Source: Clostridiales bacterium
GTDB taxonomy: Bacteria > Bacillota > Clostridia > Saccharofermentanales > DTU023
Assembly: GCA_004556925.1 (NCBI GenBank)
Contig: SFFI01000001.1
Span: 122,781 to 186,780, forward strand
Reading direction: 5' to 3'
Length of the DNA: 64,000 bases
Shown: piece after piece, positions 43,743-53,526 of the stretch
Layout of the letters: every line of letters begins with the position of its first letter
Position numbering within the stretch: position 1 is the first letter of the stretch
Notes under the pieces: generated by a model
The model's database searches: none
What the model saw: only the letters and a program-made list of their open reading frames with translations
What the model was told of the DNA's origin: nothing
Position numbers and translations under genes: made by a program

Positions 43743-45683
43743 ATGAGTAAATCGCAGAACAAACAAGGAAAACCTCTCCAGAAAAACCCCCGTACACCCT
43801 CTAGCACTAAGCAAGAGCAGAGCGCTCAGGCAATATCCAAAACCGGGCAAGCTTCACCGAGAAAAGCCGCTGGCAAATCCGGGCGTTCAGTTGCCAGTAA
43901 AGGGCAGGCAAGTGGCTCAAGCCCCAATCCCCAGTTAAGCAGACAGGCTCCTCAGGCTAAGGCCAATCAGCAACCTTATGAGGACTATAAGCCCCTGGCC
44001 CCTGACAAGCTACGGATTATCCCCCTGGGAGGTATGCGGGAAATTGGCAAAAACATGACCGCTTTGGAATATGGTGATGACCTCATCGTCGTGGATGTCG
44101 GCATGGCCTTCCCTGACGAAGATACGCCAGGTATCGACAGTATCATTCCCGATTTTACCTATGTGCGTAAGAGGGCCCATAAGCTTAGAGGGGTCTTTCT
44201 CACCCACGGACACGAAGACCATATCGGGGCCATCGCCTGGTTTATGCGAGAGTTTTCCTGCCCAATATATGGGGGTCCCTTAACCATCAAGCTAGCCAAC
44301 AATAAATTTCTAGACCAAGACCGGGGAGGCTCTAACAAGAACGCTAAAAATGATCCCCGCTTTAAGGTGGTAGAGCCTGGAGATGCTGTACAGGCTGGTG
44401 CCTTCCGCGTGGAGTTTATTCATGTTAACCACTCTATCGCAGATGCCTGCGCCCTGGCCATCAAGACCCCCTTGGGCACCATTATTCACTCAGGTGATTT
44501 CAAGGTCGACTTTACCCCTCCTACAGGCACTCCCATTGACCTTAATCGCTTTGCGGAATTAGGGGACGAAGGGGTCTTAGGTCTTATTATGGAATCTACA
44601 AACATTGAAAGGGCTGGACTCACACCTTCCGAAACCATGGTGGGGGAAACCTTCGCAGACCTCTTTTCCCAGATCAAGGGCCGGATCTTTGTTGCCACCT
44701 TCTCCTCTAATGTTTTCCGCGTCCAGCAGATTATCTCAGCTGCCGAGGCCCACAACCGCAAATTTGTCATTTTGGGTTACTCTATGAACAAGGTGTTTGA
44801 GGCAGCTGACTCTCTCGGCTACATTCACTACAAGCCGGACTCAAAAATTGAAATCTGGGATGCCAAGCGCTTCCCCGACGAGCAGCTGGTCTATATCACC
44901 ACCGGATCACAAGGAGAACCCATGGCGGCACTTTCCCGCATGGCTTTCTCAGAGCACAAGCAGGTCAACATCAAAAAGGGCGACACGGTCATCCTCTCCT
45001 CTTCGGCTATTCCCGGCAATGAAAAGTCCATCTACCGGGTCATTAATGAGCTATTTAAGATTGGCGCTGAGGTGATTTATGAATCCTTGGCAGATATTCA
45101 CGTATCTGGCCACGCCTACCGGGGCGAGCTGGAGCTCATGCTCAGCCTTTGCAAGCCCCAGTATTTTATCCCTGCCCATGGAGAATATCGCCACTTGCAT
45201 AAAAACGCAGAGCTGGCCAAGAAGTTAGGGATCGCGGAAGATCACATCTTTATTCTCAATAACGGGGATGTCTTAGACCTGGACCGCAAGACCGCAAGCA
45301 TTACTGACTTTATTGAAGAATCGGCAGGGGTCCTCATTGATGGCTCAGGTGTAGGCGATGTAGACCAGATGGTCTTGCGGGAGCGCAAGCTCTTAGCGGA
45401 TGACGGCGTCGTTTCCTGCGCCATGGTGGTCAATAGCCGCAAGAATGTTTTAGCGGCAGAGCCGGAAATTCAAGCGCTGGGGCTCATGTACGCAGAAGAT
45501 GACGACAGCCTGGTGCGGGAAATCACCCAGAAAATAGAGCAGTACGCCTCTGTAGCACAAAAACGGCAAAATAGTTTGGCCCAGGCCTTGCGGCAAAACC
45601 AGCTACGTGACCAGATTTCCAGCCAAATCTATAAAGTTACCAAGCGCCGGCCTATGGTGATTATCTCGGTCATTGACATTTAA
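43743..45683 (+). CDS. rnj: Ribonuclease J
   Basis: 646 residues on the plus strand, AGAAGGA upstream. Residues 1-~85 are a basic, Ser/Gln/Lys-rich extension. The metallo-beta-lactamase/beta-CASP core begins LRIIPLGGMREIGKNMTALEY, with the zinc motif THGHEDHIGA, VNHSIADA, HSGDFKVD, and the beta-CASP GSQGEPMAALSRMA and SGHAYRGEL motifs. It is a 5'-to-3' exonuclease and endonuclease central to mRNA turnover in Firmicutes. It is flanked by its own promoter and terminator. The N-terminal extension is longer than in B. subtilis RNase J1. Confidence 0.95.
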   Translation: MSKSQNKQGKPLQKNPRTPSSTKQEQSAQAISKTGQASPRKAAGKSGRSVASKGQASGSSPNPQLSRQAPQAKANQQPYEDYKPLAPDKLRIIPLGGMREIGKNMTALEYGDDLIVVDVGMAFPDEDTPGIDSIIPDFTYVRKRAHKLRGVFLTHGHEDHIGAIAWFMREFSCPIYGGPLTIKLANNKFLDQDRGGSNKNAKNDPRFKVVEPGDAVQAGAFRVEFIHVNHSIADACALAIKTPLGTIIHSGDFKVDFTPPTGTPIDLNRFAELGDEGVLGLIMESTNIERAGLTPSETMVGETFADLFSQIKGRIFVATFSSNVFRVQQIISAAEAHNRKFVILGYSMNKVFEAADSLGYIHYKPDSKIEIWDAKRFPDEQLVYITTGSQGEPMAALSRMAFSEHKQVNIKKGDTVILSSSAIPGNEKSIYRVINELFKIGAEVIYESLADIHVSGHAYRGELELMLSLCKPQYFIPAHGEYRHLHKNAELAKKLGIAEDHIFILNNGDVLDLDRKTASITDFIEESAGVLIDGSGVGDVDQMVLRERKLLADDGVVSCAMVVNSRKNVLAAEPEIQALGLMYAEDDDSLVREITQKIEQYASVAQKRQNSLAQALRQNQLRDQISSQIYKVTKRRPMVIISVIDI

Positions 45684-45722
45684 GCCTCGTTTCGGCTTGG
45701 AGCGACAAAGACAAGCATTCGC

Positions 45723-45757
45723 AAGAGCCAGCCTCAAGCCTGAGGCTGGCTCTTCTT
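45723..45757 (+). terminator. Terminator after rnj
   Basis: Perfect 14-bp stem (AAGAGCCAGCCTCA and complement) with a 4-nt loop, followed by CTTATAATT on the plus strand. It sits in the convergent gap between rnj and rel. Confidence 0.8.
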
Positions 45758-45793
45758 ATAATTATTATTAGCTTTAGAGGATAGAGCTTACAA

Positions 45794-48121
45794 CTAGGCG
45801 CCTCTTTCGATCCCAATAACGCCCTCGATTTGTTGGATGCGTTGGCACAGCCGCTCCAAGCTCGCCTGGTCCGGCACTTCAATCAGCATCTGCAGGCGGG
45901 CGTTGGCTGGGCCGCCTGAATACATACGGCCAGTGATAATGGGGATCTGTTCTTCTGAAATGGTGCCTGTTACATCTGCGAGGAGCTTTTTACGGTCCCG
46001 GGCATGAATGGTGAGCATAACTTCAAACTTGCTATCATCCCTTTCGTCACCCCAAGACACTTCAATCAAGCGTGAGGCGCGCTCTGCATCCTTACTGGAA
46101 TTGGCCGCTAACTTTTCAATAGACTTGATATTGTGGCAGTCTGTCCGGTGGACGGTAACCCCCTTACCTCGGGTAATAAAACCGACGATATCATCACCCG
46201 GCAAGGGGTTGCAGCACTTAGCCAGATTGACCAGGCAGTTGGACATTCCCCGGACCCGGATACCATGCTGGCCCTGCTTGCGTTTGCGGTTAGTGTTGTC
46301 ATGGAGGATATTGCCATGGTCTGCTTTGAGCAGATCTTCCTCACTCAACCTATTTTCTGGCAGTTTGACAATATTGCCGTGTTCCGATACATAGTAGCCC
46401 AACTCCTGCCTGGCGTCGGGACTGAGACCACGGATATAGGAATCCCTGAGCCGGGGGAAAATACGGTTAATCGAAACACCGCCATAGCCCAGGCTGGCGT
46501 AGAGGTCATCCAAGTCCTTGAAAGAGTAACGGTCTAAAGTCTCTTGAATATATTCCTTGCGCAGGAGGTCTTGGCTAAAGCCTTCTTTTTTCAAGCGGCT
46601 GTCCAAAATTTCCTTGCCCCGGGCCACATTCTCCGATCGCATAGATTTCTTAAACCAAGCCCGGATCTTGTTTTTAGTAGAGGTCGCCTTCGCCATAGAC
46701 AGCCAGTCCCGGGAGGGTCCCTTCAGGTTGTCCGAGGTGACAATTTCCACAATGTCTCCGTTTTGTAGCTTATAGTCCAGAGGGACCATTTGCCCGTTGA
46801 CCTTAGCTCCTGTTGTCCTGTGACCAACCTCGCTATGGATGTGGTAGGCAAAGTCAATAGGGATCGAACCCGCCGGCAGGGAGACAACATCACCGGCTGG
46901 GGTAAATACGAAGACCTCATCTTCGATCAGACCTTCTTTGAGTGAATCCAGATAGTCTGTAGCCTCCGACATGTCCGATGACCATTCCAGGAGCTGGCGG
47001 AGCCAAGTCAGTTTGACTTCCACAGAGTCTTGTTTGGAGGAAACTCCTTCCTTATATCGCCAGTGGGCTGCAATACCATACTCCGCAACCCGGTGCATCT
47101 CTTCCGTGCGGATCTGCACCTCAAAGGGTACAGCGTGAGGTCCGATCACCGTCGTGTGCAGGGACTGGTAACCATTATTCTTAGGCATGGCGATATAGTC
47201 CTTGAAACGACCAGGCAAGGGATTATACATCTCATGAACCATGCCAAGCACTGCATAGCAGTCTCCCACAGTGGGGACAATAATGCGGCAGGCCATGAGG
47301 TCATAAATCTCATCAATTGTTTTGTTTTGGGCCTTCATCTTTTTATAGATGGAGTAAAAGTGCTTGGGTCTAGCCTCAATCTCCGCCTTAATATTCATCT
47401 CTGCGATACGGTTATTTAGAGAGACTACTATTTTTTCTAAGAAGGCCTCACGGTCTGCCCGATTGTGGGCAATCGCCGCGACCAGGTCATAATAGCCCTC
47501 GGGATCGATATAGCGCAGGCAAAGGTCTTCTAACTCCCACTTTATCTTATAGATCCCTAGCCGGTGGGCCAGAGGGGCATAAATTTCCAGGGTTTCTCGG
47601 GAAATTTCCTGCTGGCGGTCCGGCTTTTTATATTTCATAGTCCGCATATTGTGAAGCCGGTCAGCAAGTTTAATTAACACGACCCGGATATCTTTGGCCA
47701 TGGCTAGGAACATTTTGCGGAAGTTTTGCGCCTGAGCCTCTTCCTTCGAGGAGTAGTTAATTTTGCCTAACTTGGTTACGCCATCGACCAGCATGGCGAC
47801 ATGTTCGCCAAAGGCTTCGCTAATATCTTCTAGGGTGAGCTCAGTATCCTCAACCGTATCGTGGAGCAGGGCTGCTACGAGTGTTTCTTTATCAACACGG
47901 AGCTCACTAAGGATTTCCGTTACTGCCAGGGGATGAACAATATAGGGTTCTCCTGTGGCCCGGAACTGGTGGGCATGGGCCTGCCGGGCTGTCTCATATG
48001 CTCGGTAAATAACGGCGGTATCCTCATCGCCCGAATAGGAAACATAGAGTTCAACAATATTGTCAACCCGGCTGAGATAGGTCTCATACATGCTATCTAA
48101 ATCAGTCTTTTCTATCTTCAT
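45794..48121 (-). CDS. rel: Bifunctional (p)ppGpp synthetase/hydrolase Rel
   Basis: 775 residues. The HD hydrolase domain has HPLAVTEIL and LLHDTVEDTELTLE; the synthetase domain has RIIVPTVGDCYAVLG, GRFKDYIAMPKNNGYQSLHTT. TGS (FVFTPAGDVVSLPAGSIPIDFAYHIH), zinc-finger/RIS and C-terminal ACT (ARLQMLIEVPDQASLERL) domains follow. It is the main stringent-response enzyme. The ATG overlaps the recJ stop by four bases; AGGAGG upstream. Confidence 0.96.
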   Translation of the reverse strand: MKIEKTDLDSMYETYLSRVDNIVELYVSYSGDEDTAVIYRAYETARQAHAHQFRATGEPYIVHPLAVTEILSELRVDKETLVAALLHDTVEDTELTLEDISEAFGEHVAMLVDGVTKLGKINYSSKEEAQAQNFRKMFLAMAKDIRVVLIKLADRLHNMRTMKYKKPDRQQEISRETLEIYAPLAHRLGIYKIKWELEDLCLRYIDPEGYYDLVAAIAHNRADREAFLEKIVVSLNNRIAEMNIKAEIEARPKHFYSIYKKMKAQNKTIDEIYDLMACRIIVPTVGDCYAVLGMVHEMYNPLPGRFKDYIAMPKNNGYQSLHTTVIGPHAVPFEVQIRTEEMHRVAEYGIAAHWRYKEGVSSKQDSVEVKLTWLRQLLEWSSDMSEATDYLDSLKEGLIEDEVFVFTPAGDVVSLPAGSIPIDFAYHIHSEVGHRTTGAKVNGQMVPLDYKLQNGDIVEIVTSDNLKGPSRDWLSMAKATSTKNKIRAWFKKSMRSENVARGKEILDSRLKKEGFSQDLLRKEYIQETLDRYSFKDLDDLYASLGYGGVSINRIFPRLRDSYIRGLSPDARQELGYYVSEHGNIVKLPENRLSEEDLLKADHGNILHDNTNRKRKQGQHGIRVRGMSNCLVNLAKCCNPLPGDDIVGFITRGKGVTVHRTDCHNIKSIEKLAANSSKDAERASRLIEVSWGDERDDSKFEVMLTIHARDRKKLLADVTGTISEEQIPIITGRMYSGGPANARLQMLIEVPDQASLERLCQRIQQIEGVIGIERGA

Positions 48122-50211
48122 GCCTCAAGACCTCCTTCTGCGGCTAAACGCTGCCAGCTCTCTTGAGCACTGAGCGTAGGTCTCGCCGTTTGCCTAAGGG
48201 CTGTAATACGGAGCCGGCCTCCTGGTCTGGAGGCTAGTTTGATGAGTTCAGCTTCTGCCAGAATAGCTAGAGCGGCCCGGCAGGCGAAGGCTGAAAAATA
48301 CAAGTTATGTTTGCGCTGGAAAGCCCGAGCCAGGTAAGCGGGGTAAATTAAAATAGTTTTCTGCGCTTGGAGGAGGGCATCCAAGTAAAGCCAAAAGTGT
48401 CCTATGGCCTGGGTGGGCAAACGCAGGCAGGGCTGGTCAGGACTGCCCGGATCGCTTAACTCCTCTAAGGGGGTACCTGATAACCACATCTTGGCAAATT
48501 GATCTTGGGCCCTATAAAGTTGTAGGTCAGCCTGGCCGGGCCGCATATCTAAAATTTGCAGTTGCAGGGAGCTTCTGCCCTTCCAGGTATGTGCTTGCAA
48601 GTCAGCCAAGACATCAACCTGGTCTCCAACCCTGAACAGGTCTAGCCAATCGCCTTTACGGAAGGCTATACCCCGGATTTCTCTACCGTCATTCAGACGG
48701 AGGACTGGGCTCAAATGTGAGCCATCACCAATCCGCCGCATACTTTGGACGGCTAGGTTCTGGAGGAGGAAAATGGGCTTTTCATTGCTATTGCCGAAGG
48801 GGGCAAAACGCTGCAAGAGGGCAAGACAGTCTTCATTGATCAGCTGGTGGTCAAGACCTGCGAAGGCCGTCAGGCCTGGTTCATTCACCAGGTCGTCCGC
48901 ATGATCCGCGGTATAGGTTCTTACGGTCGCGGCAAAAGCCGGATAGTTTTCCGGCAGGAGGGTAACGCCGGCCGCCTGCCGGTGGCCGCCCACACTTTCA
49001 CAATAGGCGCTGGCCGCCTGCAGGGCCGACAAGATATCAAAACTCGCAACCGTACGGGCTGAGCCCCGGTACTCCCCACCTGTACCACCAAAACAGACTG
49101 TGGGCCGGTTAAATTCTTCCGCCAGGCGGGCAGCAATAATGCCAATAACGCCGGGATGCCAAGACGGGTCAGCCACCAGGAGGATATGCGCTTTTTCCTC
49201 TGGACTCTGGGCGCGGATTTGGGTACGGGCAGCCTGCAGGATGTCTGCCTCTATGCTGGAGCGTCCGGTATTGAGGCCCTCTATTTCATCCAAGAGACCA
49301 TCTATTTCGCGAGGGTCCTCGGAGAGCAGGAGCTGGATGGCCGGATCTGTATTATTGAGACGGCCCGCCGCATTGATGCGTGAGGCTACAGAAAAGGCTA
49401 AAAATTCCGCGTCTACTGGGCCCTCTGGCCGCAAACGCTGAACCAGTTTTTGCAGGCCCAAGGGGGCAGCAGACCTCATAGCCTGGAGGCCTAAATGCAC
49501 AATCGCCCGATTTTCCCCCAGGAGAGGCATGGAATCCGCAATAGTTCCCAAGGCCGCTAAGGCTAGCCAGGGGCGTGGGTCCGTTTGCAGGCCTAATTTC
49601 TGGTCGACAGCACGGGCAAGCTGCAGGGCCACACCTACCCCCGCCAAGTCTTGAAAGGGGTAGGCCTCGCCAGGCCGGTGGGGGTTCAGGAAGGCTAATG
49701 CCTGGGGTCCAGGGTCTGGCACCTGGTGGTGGTCGGTTACAATAACCGGCAGACCTGCCTGCATCAACTGGCTAATCTCTGCTTGGGCAGAAGAGCCATT
49801 ATCCACAGTGATGAGAAGGTCGGGCTGGACAGCCAGAATCTGGGCAACAGCATTATCATTTAAGCCATATCCAGCACCGAGACGACTGGGCAGGCTGTAA
49901 GAAGTCTGTATACCCAGGCTACGGAAATAGTTCACCAGGAGGGCCGTAGCGGAGATACCATCACAGTCATAGTCTCCATAAATATGAATATGCCCTCCCT
50001 GGGCTTTAATCCCCAAAACCAGTTCTGTAGCCAAGGCCATATCTTGGAAAAGGAAGGGATCATATAAATCACTATATTGGGGGTGAAAAAATTCCGCCTG
50101 GTCCGCAGGAGATATCGCCTGGCGGGCCAAAAGCAGGTCTTCCAAGTCTTGAAAGTTTGTCACTTGGAGGTCATTTTCTATTTGCCAATCTTTATAATTT
50201 AAGTGATTCAT
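48118..50211 (-). CDS. recJ: Single-stranded-DNA-specific exonuclease RecJ
   Basis: 697 residues from the ATG at 50211 with AGGGG upstream; the open frame further up is basic and unlike the family. Motifs: HIYGDYDCDGISATALL, ITVDNGSSA, VTDHHQVPD, then the DHHA1 region SVGGHRQAAGVTL, and a C-terminal OB-like domain. RecJ degrades 5' ends of single-stranded DNA in repair and recombination. Order recJ-rel is usual in Clostridia. Confidence 0.93.
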   Translation of the reverse strand: MNHLNYKDWQIENDLQVTNFQDLEDLLLARQAISPADQAEFFHPQYSDLYDPFLFQDMALATELVLGIKAQGGHIHIYGDYDCDGISATALLVNYFRSLGIQTSYSLPSRLGAGYGLNDNAVAQILAVQPDLLITVDNGSSAQAEISQLMQAGLPVIVTDHHQVPDPGPQALAFLNPHRPGEAYPFQDLAGVGVALQLARAVDQKLGLQTDPRPWLALAALGTIADSMPLLGENRAIVHLGLQAMRSAAPLGLQKLVQRLRPEGPVDAEFLAFSVASRINAAGRLNNTDPAIQLLLSEDPREIDGLLDEIEGLNTGRSSIEADILQAARTQIRAQSPEEKAHILLVADPSWHPGVIGIIAARLAEEFNRPTVCFGGTGGEYRGSARTVASFDILSALQAASAYCESVGGHRQAAGVTLLPENYPAFAATVRTYTADHADDLVNEPGLTAFAGLDHQLINEDCLALLQRFAPFGNSNEKPIFLLQNLAVQSMRRIGDGSHLSPVLRLNDGREIRGIAFRKGDWLDLFRVGDQVDVLADLQAHTWKGRSSLQLQILDMRPGQADLQLYRAQDQFAKMWLSGTPLEELSDPGSPDQPCLRLPTQAIGHFWLYLDALLQAQKTILIYPAYLARAFQRKHNLYFSAFACRAALAILAEAELIKLASRPGGRLRITALRQTARPTLSAQESWQRLAAEGGLEA

Positions 50212-50278
50212 GCTTCCCCTTATGCTGCCTGGGCTCCTTATGATAGGTCTGGTCTTATTGCGAATTATTATACAATAG

Positions 50279-50314
50279 AAAAAAGGCCAGGGGCGTTTAA
50301 CCCTGAGCCTTTTA
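50279..50314 (-). terminator. Terminator after rpsU
   Basis: AAAAGGCTCAGGG and CCCTGGCCTTTTTT form an imperfect stem on the minus strand with a T run, located 22 bp after the rpsU stop. Confidence 0.7.
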
Positions 50315-50336
50315 ATCATCTAAAAGTTAAAGCCTA

Positions 50337-50510
50337 TTAGCGCTTGCGCTTACGGGCGGCTTCAGACTTCTTTTTACGCTTGACACTAGGCTTTTCATAG
50401 TGAGCGCGTTTGCGGACTTCTGCCAAGATGCCGGAGCGTGCGCAACTGCGTTTGAAACGTCTTAAGGCGCTATCAAGGGATTCATTCTCTTTGACGCGGA
50501 TTTCTGCCAC
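50337..50510 (-). CDS. rpsU: 30S ribosomal protein S21
   Basis: 57 residues from a GTG with GGGGAG upstream. The product begins VAEIRVKENESLDSALRRFK and ends in a very basic KRKKKSEAARKRKR tail; the central RSGILAEVRKRAHYEKPS is diagnostic. S21 is a late-binding small-subunit protein linked to initiation. Its length and GTG start make it easy to miss. Confidence 0.95.
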   Translation of the reverse strand: MAEIRVKENESLDSALRRFKRSCARSGILAEVRKRAHYEKPSVKRKKKSEAARKRKR

Positions 50511-50595
50511 TCTTTTTCACTCCCCTCGCAACGGATGTAGTCCTGTTAAAGTACATCGAGCTCGCTCAATGCCGAAGGTCAGTATAAGTCATCAC

Positions 50596-51273
50596 TCAGT
50601 TTTCTGCAAGTGGCCACTCAAGCAAGTATCGTTCCGGACCATGCCCAGACAGGATAAATTCCTGGGTCTGACCACCCAGGTCAGCCACAATTCCATGCTC
50701 GCCCTTGTGCAAGTCTCCAATCCAAGGATAGAGGGGACTTTCACCTAAGAATTGAAAGCCAAAGCCTTGCCAGGCATGGGCGGAAATTCGCATACCTTCA
50801 GGCAGGAGGCCTACAATAAAGACTAAGTCCCGGCCATCCCCGAAATAGTTGATAAAGTAGGCATCTCTAAAGGGGTCGCCGAAGGTAGATCCGGTCCACT
50901 TGGCATAGAGGCTATCATCATGAAAATTAAAGAAGAAGGGTCGGTTAATACACTCTGGATGATAAGTCGTCGACTTTTTTACCTTAATAAAGAGCTCAGG
51001 CACCCCGTCCCCTTCCAAGTCACAAATGTCTAAGCCTTGGGGATCTAATACGGTTATATCCTTGGCATAGAGGCGGTCACAGCTGGCAGGACTTTCTTGC
51101 CCTGGCAACTCAGGGCGTAAACGGTCAATAAGGAGCCAGGACTTACCTGTCTGCCGCCATATGCATACCTCTTCCCTGTAACCATCTCCATCGAGGTCAG
51201 CGGTCAGTTCTTGGCGGTCATGGAGACCAGGCAGCCAAGCTTCCCCCTCCGGGTAGGCTTGGCCGACTTGCTT
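50596..51273 (-). CDS. FG-GAP/VCBS-like C-terminal segment, in frame after a TGA (possible split or broken gene)
   Basis: 225 codons are open in the same frame as the DUF3160 gene, directly after its TGA (51274-51276). Two calcium-loop-like motifs (DLDGDGYREE, DLEGDGVPEL) and NRPFFFNFHDDSLYAKWTGS resemble FG-GAP/VCBS-type repeats. The first ATG, GTG or TTG in frame is a TTG at 51108, which would remove the first DxDGDG motif, and no signal peptide is present. It is therefore either the end of a longer DUF3160 protein cut by a nonsense codon, a read-through extension, or a gene with a rare start (a CTG at 51234 has GGAGGGG nine bases upstream). Confidence 0.6.
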   Translation of the reverse strand, partial: KQVGQAYPEGEAWLPGLHDRQELTADLDGDGYREEVCIWRQTGKSWLLIDRLRPELPGQESPASCDRLYAKDITVLDPQGLDICDLEGDGVPELFIKVKKSTTYHPECINRPFFFNFHDDSLYAKWTGSTFGDPFRDAYFINYFGDGRDLVFIVGLLPEGMRISAHAWQGFGFQFLGESPLYPWIGDLHKGEHGIVADLGGQTQEFILSGHGPERYLLEWPLAEN

Positions 51274-53472
51274 TCAATATGCTATCTGATTCAGCGTGAC
51301 TTGGCTGGGACTCAGGTCCTTAAACTCGCTCACCCAGTCAGGCTGGGCCGGTACATCCTTATTAAAGTTTTGCCCATCCAGCTTGTAGTAGCTTGTATAT
51401 TCATCTTGCACAGCTTCCAAACCCAGCCAGCCCCGCCAGTCTTGGTCGCTCAGGGGCGGTCCCTCCTGGAGGAATTCGTAGAAGGAATAAACCGGGCCCC
51501 TGGCCAGATAGAGTTCACCATTATCTGGGCGCTGCAAGATGACGTACATGACATCGGGGAAGCCTGTTGCCAGCTCTAGAGCCGCTCCAACATCCGCTAT
51601 TTGGGCGACATCGGCAATTACTGCGGGGGATTGGGCTGCTAGCATCATCTGGCTGGTGAGCCAAGACACTACACTTTCCAGATTCCCACCAATTTCGCAG
51701 AGCCGGAAGTTCTCCTCTTCTGTGATGACTTCTCCCGCCAATTCTTTCACCGAGATGTCAGCAAAAAATTGGAAGGTGGATTCCAGAGAATTCAGGGCAT
51801 ATTGCATTTCCCAGTTCTCTTGTAAAAGATCGTAAGCTGCCAATTGTGATTTGGCATATTGCAGGAGCCAGACTAGGCGGTTATAGACCTCTAGCTGGGG
51901 CTCCACGTAAGAGTAATAGTTATAGGTGGGGGCCATGGCACCACCCTTCTCTGCCATGGGCTGTTTACTGTAGAGAATGGTATCGTGCTTCAGCTCGGTG
52001 TAGTTGCCGGCTGCAGTATTGAGATTTTTGTAGGGATAGGCCTGGCTCTGCATAAAGGAGGGGTAGCCCGTCTGATCCTCATGTTCAAACTGGATCAGGC
52101 CCTGCAAGGCCCACAACCAGCCGTTATAGAGGTTGGACTGCCAATAATCCTCCGGCAGACCTTCTTGCCTGGACTGGAGATCTAGGGACCGGGCTTGGTA
52201 GTCCGCCTCTTCCATATTGTCCAGATAGCCAGCACAAGCCAGCTCCCGCGCCAGATCTGAACCTGCCGCAGCTGCTACATCCAAGAAGCTGGGCACAGGA
52301 CGGGTAAGCGGTTCCATGAGCTCTTGCATTACCAGGGCATCTAGGGTAAAGCGCTGGCCCATGAGGCGGAACTGCTTGCCAGTTGGAACTTCGGGGCCTT
52401 CACCTAGGGTATACATCATGAGCTTGCCTTGGATACCTGGCTGGGGCAAGTCTTCAACAGCCTTAGCCAGTGCCTCTTGGTGTGTTTCATCAAAGAAGTC
52501 GGCAAAGCCGGGGGCATCCCCATAGACCGTCTGAATCACTTGGGCCATATTTTCCACATTCAGATCATCCGAATTGCCAGCAAAAATAGCCGTAATGCGA
52601 TTGATACTGTCCCAGAGTTTCATGAGACCCTGGTCCTCATCCTGCAGGAGGATCCAAGAGGCGGCCAGGGCAAAAGAGGCGTTGTCAAAGTCTAAGCCAC
52701 CCTCATCTTTTTCCAGCGGAAAGCCCAAAAGGCCAAACCACATCATGGCCTGAAAATATTGCTCTAGCTTTTCCTGGCCAGCATAGTGGCCCCGGGGCTT
52801 GAACTGCATATAGTTGAGGTCTTTACCCGTAAGGGTATTCTGGGCATAGCCCTTCGCAGCGTCAATCTGCTTTAGCTCTGTCTGATAAGGCGCCTCCAAT
52901 TCCGAGGGCAGGGTAACCGCCTCACCGGTAAGTAGGGTGTGGGGTACAGCGAAATAAATCAGCAAGCGCCCCGCAGACGCTTTGAGCGTATCATTGTCTG
53001 CCTCAGCATAGAGGGCTTGAGCCTGCTCAAGCGCTGCGGACGTCATTTGGGCCAAGTCGGCCATCAGATTGTGCTCTTCGACCATCTTTAAGGCATTGTC
53101 AAAAAAGATGTGGTAGAGGTGCAGGGCTGAATCTACCGTGATGAAGTTGGGGATCCGTTGGTATTCATTCTGTTCGTACAGGTTATGGAACTGAAAGTTC
53201 ACACCTTCTGCTGGGTTTTGCGCCAGTACCAAAAAGCCATTGTCCGCTAAGCGGGCTAGTTGGTCAGAAGTGAAGCCCTGAAAGCGGTCCAGATTGTTGA
53301 GGTCTGAAAGGTCAGATTTGGCCTGATAGGGCTTGAGTTGAGCGTTCACCTGAGGAGAAATATAAGGATCTGGAGGGGTGATGTCTTCAGTTTGCTGGGC
53401 CAAGACCTGTGGGGCCAGGATAAAGCTCAGGCTGAGACTGATCATGAGGGTGAGGATGAGTAGTTTTTTCAT
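51274..53472 (-). CDS. Secreted DUF3160-family protein
   Basis: 732 residues, AGGAG before the ATG. A signal peptide (about 1-25, ending VLAQ) without a lipobox Cys predicts export. The body matches the DUF3160 pattern: NAQLKPYQAKSDLSDLNNL, FITVDSALHLYHIFFDNAL, LGEGPEVPTGKQFRLMGQRFTLDA, and YVEPQLEVYNRL with ARGPVYSFYEF near the end. The function of this family is unknown. The C-terminus looks complete for DUF3160, but the frame continues after the TGA into an FG-GAP-like segment. It lies 54 bp after the MurE-like gene. Confidence 0.82.
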   Translation of the reverse strand: MKKLLILTLMISLSLSFILAPQVLAQQTEDITPPDPYISPQVNAQLKPYQAKSDLSDLNNLDRFQGFTSDQLARLADNGFLVLAQNPAEGVNFQFHNLYEQNEYQRIPNFITVDSALHLYHIFFDNALKMVEEHNLMADLAQMTSAALEQAQALYAEADNDTLKASAGRLLIYFAVPHTLLTGEAVTLPSELEAPYQTELKQIDAAKGYAQNTLTGKDLNYMQFKPRGHYAGQEKLEQYFQAMMWFGLLGFPLEKDEGGLDFDNASFALAASWILLQDEDQGLMKLWDSINRITAIFAGNSDDLNVENMAQVIQTVYGDAPGFADFFDETHQEALAKAVEDLPQPGIQGKLMMYTLGEGPEVPTGKQFRLMGQRFTLDALVMQELMEPLTRPVPSFLDVAAAAGSDLARELACAGYLDNMEEADYQARSLDLQSRQEGLPEDYWQSNLYNGWLWALQGLIQFEHEDQTGYPSFMQSQAYPYKNLNTAAGNYTELKHDTILYSKQPMAEKGGAMAPTYNYYSYVEPQLEVYNRLVWLLQYAKSQLAAYDLLQENWEMQYALNSLESTFQFFADISVKELAGEVITEEENFRLCEIGGNLESVVSWLTSQMMLAAQSPAVIADVAQIADVGAALELATGFPDVMYVILQRPDNGELYLARGPVYSFYEFLQEGPPLSDQDWRGWLGLEAVQDEYTSYYKLDGQNFNKDVPAQPDWVSEFKDLSPSQVTLNQIAY

Positions 53473-53526
53473 ATTCAGCTCCTTTCAGCAAGCTTAAACA
53501 GCATTTGAAAATAAAATAATAAAGAC

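Noticed and set aside
51274..51276. TGA as selenocysteine codon
   Set aside because: No SECIS-like hairpin was recognised just after the codon and neither neighbouring domain is a known selenoprotein; a nonsense or read-through explanation is simpler.
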